Assembly (NCBI GenBank): GCA_021155205.1
Contig: JAJNPS010000031.1
Location: forward strand, 1-64,000
From: Rhodobacterales bacterium
Lineage (GTDB): Bacteria > Pseudomonadota > Alphaproteobacteria > Rhodobacterales > Rhodobacteraceae
Reading direction: 5' to 3'
DNA: 64,000 nucleotides
The position numbers were made by a program, and so were the translations under genes. Below, one piece after another: positions 60,957-64,000 of the stretch. Numbering within the stretch: position 1 is the stretch's first letter; every line of letters begins with the position of its first letter. Under the pieces are notes generated by a model that was not told where the DNA came from, searched no databases, and was given only the letters and a program-made list of their open reading frames with translations.

Positions 60957-61877
60957 ATGGACCAGACTAAGCGCGAATTTGAATGGCCGACGCTCGTCGT
61001 CATGGTGGCAACTTATGCGGTCTGGGCTGTCGGAACCACGTTATGGGGCGATCTGGCGATCCTGTCGCTGCTGCTAACGGCCCTGTCGATTGCACAGTTT
61101 TCATCGTTGCAGCATGAAGTGCTGCATGGCCACCCTTTTGCAAACAGGCGGCTGAACGAGGCACTGGTGTTTCCGGCGCTGATGCTGATCATGCCCTATG
61201 GCCGGTTCCGCGACCTGCATCTGCAGCACCATTACGATCCCAACCTGACCGATCCGTTCGACGACCCCGAGTCTAATTTTCAGGCCCCCCGGGACTGGGC
61301 CGTGCTGCCCCGGCCGGCGCAGGCGCTCTATCGCTTCAACAACACCCTGTGCGGGCGCATGGTCGTGGGACCGGCGATCAGTCTTTGGGCGCTGGTCAAG
61401 GGCGACTGGCAGGCCTGGCGGCGCGGTGCCCCCGGCATTGCCGAGGCCTGGCTGCTGAATGCTGCAGGTGCGGTGCCGGTATTCTGGTGGCTGGCGAGCG
61501 TGGGCACGATGCCGGTCTGGGCCTATCTGCTAGCGGTCTATATCGGCTACAGCCTCTTGAAAATCCGCACCTATCTGGAACACCGCGCGCATGTATCCGC
61601 GCGCGCGCGGACCGTGGTGATCGAGGATCGCGGTCCCCTGTCGGTCCTGTTCCTGAACAACAATTACCATGTTGTGCATCACATGCATCCGACGACGGCC
61701 TGGTATCGCCTGCCGGCGCTTTATGCCGCAAGGCGCGCGCATTTTCTGCGCCGCAACGACGCCTATGCCTATCGCAACTATGCCGAGATCTTTCGCGAGT
61801 ACTTCTTTCACGCCAAGGACCCGGTGCCGCATCCGATCTATCCGGTGCAAAAGGCCGACCGGGCCGACGCGGCCTGA
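60957..61877 (+). CDS. Fatty acid desaturase family protein
   Basis: This 306-aa membrane di-iron protein has the histidine boxes HEVLHGH, HLQHH and NNNYHVVHH, plus four to six helices. It introduces a double bond or hydroxyl into a lipid chain. The substrate is unknown. Its stop abuts the stop of the NUDIX gene on the other strand without a gap. The divergent XRE regulator upstream suggests regulation. Confidence 0.88.
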   Translation: MDQTKREFEWPTLVVMVATYAVWAVGTTLWGDLAILSLLLTALSIAQFSSLQHEVLHGHPFANRRLNEALVFPALMLIMPYGRFRDLHLQHHYDPNLTDPFDDPESNFQAPRDWAVLPRPAQALYRFNNTLCGRMVVGPAISLWALVKGDWQAWRRGAPGIAEAWLLNAAGAVPVFWWLASVGTMPVWAYLLAVYIGYSLLKIRTYLEHRAHVSARARTVVIEDRGPLSVLFLNNNYHVVHHMHPTTAWYRLPALYAARRAHFLRRNDAYAYRNYAEIFREYFFHAKDPVPHPIYPVQKADRADAA

Positions 61878-62489
61878 TCAGTCCAGCCGCCGGAAGGCAG
61901 GGCCGGGACCGGAATTGTCAAAAAAGGGCACGCCCGGCTGATCCTGCCCCTGCAGGATCGCCGCGACCTCAGACAGCACGATCTCGGTGACGAAGGGCAG
62001 ATCAAGCCGGCGCGCCTCGCCAAGGCCGATCCAGTGCAGCCGCCCAAGCTCGCCCGAGGCGCCGGAAAAGCCGTTCAGATCGCCACGCGCCTCGGTCGCG
62101 GCAAGAAGGAAGAACCGTGCGTCGAACCGCCGTCCCCGCCCGGGCGGTGTGATCGCGCGAAAGACGAAGCGCAGGTCTGCGCCGGACAACGCCGTCAGCC
62201 CCGTCTCTTCGTCCAGCTCGCGCAGACCGGCGCGGGCGATTGCATCCGCATCCGGAGAGTCGGCCAGAGGCGCCAGCGCCAACCGCCGGCGGCACGTCGC
62301 GGACAGGCCCGGCATCCGGGGACCGACCGCATCGCCCTGATCCACCGCGCCGCCCGGAAAGACGTATTTCGACGGCATGAAGGCGGCTCCGGCACCGCGT
62401 TGTCCCATGACGACCTCCGGCCCCGAACCCGCGTCGCGCCACAGGACGATGGTGGCCGCGGCACGGATGGGAACGGCGTCAATCGTCAC
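61878..62489 (-). CDS. NUDIX hydrolase
   Basis: This 203-aa protein has FPGGAVDQGD followed by a longer spacer and GLRELDEETGL, the R-E-x-x-E-E-like box (RELDEETG). It belongs to the group of NUDIX proteins with an insert, like NudL/CoAse. A CoA or NDP-type substrate is possible, but not proven. It overlaps the DUF983 gene by 11 bp and is translated with it. Confidence 0.85.
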   Translation of the reverse strand: MTIDAVPIRAAATIVLWRDAGSGPEVVMGQRGAGAAFMPSKYVFPGGAVDQGDAVGPRMPGLSATCRRRLALAPLADSPDADAIARAGLRELDEETGLTALSGADLRFVFRAITPPGRGRRFDARFFLLAATEARGDLNGFSGASGELGRLHWIGLGEARRLDLPFVTEIVLSEVAAILQGQDQPGVPFFDNSGPGPAFRRLD

Positions 62490-62886
62490 GCGCAGCCCCG
62501 AAACCGTGCATTTCCCTTGCCCATTGCAACCCGATCATGGCTCCCTTGAGCCGCGGCAGCAAGAACAGCGACAGCCCGATGGTGCCGACCGAAAACACGG
62601 ATGCCAAAAGCCATGGATCCGGACGCCAGCGCACGAACGAAAACAGCAAAAGCGGTGCCATCAGATGCCCGACGATCAGGATCGTCAGATAGGCCGGGCC
62701 GTCATCCGCGCGGTGATGCGACAGCACCTCGCTGCAGACCGGGCAGCTTTCGCGAACCTTCAGATAGCCGCGAAACATCGGCCCCGTGCCACAGGACGGG
62801 CAGCGCCGGTTCCATCCGCGCAGCAAGGCCGGGCGTAACTGGCGTTCTTCGGTGCCGGGGGTGAAAATCGCAGGTTCCTGGATCAT
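62479..62886 (-). CDS. DUF983 membrane protein
   Basis: This 135-aa protein has an N-terminal zinc-ribbon (CPSCGTG and CPVCSE) and two membrane helices (LTILIVGHLMAPLLLFSFV and LLASVFSVGTIGLSLFLLP). DUF983 proteins are widespread in alphaproteobacteria near NUDIX genes; function unknown. The ATG at 62886 gives the typical start. It overlaps the NUDIX start. Confidence 0.87.
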   Translation of the reverse strand: MIQEPAIFTPGTEERQLRPALLRGWNRRCPSCGTGPMFRGYLKVRESCPVCSEVLSHHRADDGPAYLTILIVGHLMAPLLLFSFVRWRPDPWLLASVFSVGTIGLSLFLLPRLKGAMIGLQWAREMHGFGAARDD

Positions 62887-63143
62887 GGCGGTCGCTGTTG
62901 CTGGACAGGGCCCTTGTCGCGAGCGACCGGGGTTCCGATTGCGCATTATGCGCAAGTCACGATGACATAAGCCGCCGCCCCCGAAAAGGTGAGAGGCGGG
63001 ATCGTCGCAGGGCTGACCGCAGGGGTGCAGCAAAGCCAAGACAGAAATCGCCGGACACCGCGACGGAATCCGCAGGATGTGGCGTTTGTTCTGCATGATT
63101 GCCGACCAAGGACATCGCGGCACAATAGCGGGAGACGCATGAG
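62887..63143. other. Intergenic region before the EF-hand gene
   Basis: 257 bp without a supported gene. It contains the start regions of the divergent DUF983 and EF-hand genes. I see no strong promoter or hairpin. Confidence 0.35.
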
Positions 63144-63641
63144 ATGACGACATCGAAACTGCTTGCAGGGGTGGTCTTTCTGGGGACCATCGGGATCATC
63201 AGCCCGGCCATGGCCGAGCGCGGTCCGGGCGAAGGCGCCTTGTCGGGGTTCAACTTCGACCGGCTGGATGGCGACAAGGACGGCAAAGTCACCAAAGCCG
63301 AGATCGAGGCGGCGCGGTCCGCCCGCGTCAAGGCTGCCGATGCCAATGGCGACGGCCTGATGAGCGCCCAGGAACTTGCCGCGATGCAACTGGCCGACAT
63401 GACTGAGCGCGTGAATGCAAGGGCGGCAGAAATGGTGCGCCGTCTGGACAGCGACGGCGACGGGCTTTTGTCTGCGGCCGAGATGGCCGCGCGCCCCGGC
63501 GCCTGGCAGGTCTTTGACCGCATCGATGCCGACGGCGATGGCGCGATCTCGCGGCAAGAGGCGGATGCCGCCGCGCAAAGGATGGCGGACCGCCGGGGTG
63601 ATCGTCGCCCGAAACGCGGCGATGACCAGCCTGCGAACTGA
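63144..63641 (+). CDS. Secreted EF-hand calcium-binding protein
   Basis: This 165-aa protein has a signal peptide ending ISPAMA-ER (about residue 24) and four EF-hand loops: DGDKDGKVTKAE, DANGDGLMSAQE, DSDGDGLLSAAE and DADGDGAISRQE. Each carries the D-x-D/N-x-D/G-G acidic pattern. It should bind Ca2+ in the periplasm. It is followed by an ECF sigma-factor gene that may be co-transcribed. No enzymatic domain is seen. Confidence 0.88.
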   Translation: MTTSKLLAGVVFLGTIGIISPAMAERGPGEGALSGFNFDRLDGDKDGKVTKAEIEAARSARVKAADANGDGLMSAQELAAMQLADMTERVNARAAEMVRRLDSDGDGLLSAAEMAARPGAWQVFDRIDADGDGAISRQEADAAAQRMADRRGDRRPKRGDDQPAN

Positions 63642-63727
63642 TGCGGCGGCCGCTGGTCCGCGCGACCGTCACGGCGCGCGGGGCCGCGCTTTGCCTTCTG
63701 CCAGGCCTGCGGTACATCTGAGGCCGG

Positions 63728-64000
63728 ATGGAGATGGCGCTGGACGGCTTGGCCACAGCCTCGGACGAGGTGCTGCTGGTTCTCTTTGCAAACGGGGACC
63801 GGCAGGCGGCGCATGTCCTGAGCAAACGGTTCGTGCCGCGCATCCTTGGCTATGCGACGCGCCTTTTGTCCGGCGACCGCGCCGAGGCCGAGGACGTGAC
63901 CCAAGAGACGATGCTGCGGCTTTGGCGCGTTGCAGGCGCGTGGAGGCCGGGCGAGGCGCAGGTGGCCACCTGGCTTTACCGCGTGACGACAAACCTGTGC
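63728..64000 (+). CDS. ECF sigma factor, N-terminal part (runs off window)
   Basis: The visible 91 residues begin MEMALDGLATASDEVLLVLF and contain region 2 of an extracytoplasmic-function sigma factor: AEAEDVTQETMLRLWRVAG and the WLYRVTTNLC core-binding segment. The C-terminal region 4 lies beyond the window. It starts 87 bp after the EF-hand stop and may be part of the same operon. The controlling signal is unknown. Confidence 0.85.
   Translation, partial: MEMALDGLATASDEVLLVLFANGDRQAAHVLSKRFVPRILGYATRLLSGDRAEAEDVTQETMLRLWRVAGAWRPGEAQVATWLYRVTTNLC

Noticed and set aside
1..64000. CRISPR array, rRNA, prophage structural genes
   Set aside because: No regular spaced direct repeats, no rRNA-like sequence and no capsid, tail or terminase proteins were seen.

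Overview
The window is a 64 kb stretch of a GC-rich alphaproteobacterial chromosome. Gene content points to the Rhodobacterales/Rhodobacteraceae: the rluA-family/rpoH pair, the psd-pssA pair, a short ParE, an SCHIC/B12-binding regulator of the AerR/PpaA/LitR kind, small proteins typical of the family, and a G-rich intergenic repeat starting AAATATCC. The genus cannot be fixed from the sequence alone. No rRNA, complete tRNA or CRISPR array was found.

Positions 1-3727 are the right end of an integrative element. It carries a P4-type integrase, an unknown 199-aa protein, an AlpA-like regulator, a primase-polymerase and a RepA-like ATPase cut by an IS3-type insertion at the left edge. The element ends in a 3' fragment of a tRNA-Phe gene (3683-3727), its attachment-site scar. 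Just beyond it lies a 31-codon remnant of an H-NS-family gene.

4.2-13.5 kb holds housekeeping genes: parE, a sugar-nucleotide-type dehydrogenase, a GST, a MATE exporter, aspartate aminotransferase, sdhE, an LdtR-like MarR regulator and a NUDIX hydrolase. 13.5-22.2 kb has a glutathione peroxidase, an HDAC-like deacetylase, and a polyamine-type ABC transporter operon flanked by two amidases. Two genes of that transporter (binding protein and one permease) are frameshifted in this sequence. 22.2-30.2 kb has a hybrid histidine kinase, an RluA-family synthase, rpoH, psd, pssA, a Gfo/Idh/MocA oxidoreductase and the B12/heme-type sensor.

30.3-39.5 kb contains pepF, the paired ATP-dependent DNA ligase and its metallo-beta-lactamase exonuclease, and a complete Anbu operon: circularly permuted ATP-grasp, alpha-E protein, transglutaminase-like protease and Anbu proteasome-type peptidase. 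The operon ends against a broken IS5-type transposase. This peptide-synthesis/cleavage operon is the most intriguing system in the window; its substrate is not known.

39.5-64 kb is mostly housekeeping: argD-argF, rpmB, a Ca2+/H+ antiporter, a sterol-desaturase-like enzyme, lepA, small lipoproteins and an entericidin, an orphan ParA, a membrane-anchored NYN ribonuclease, uvrB with a LexA-like box, metG, an aldo/keto reductase, two secreted lipoproteins, a fatty acid desaturase beside an XRE regulator, a NUDIX/DUF983 pair, an EF-hand protein and the start of an ECF sigma factor. A dispersed hairpin repeat (at least five copies) marks many gene 3' ends.
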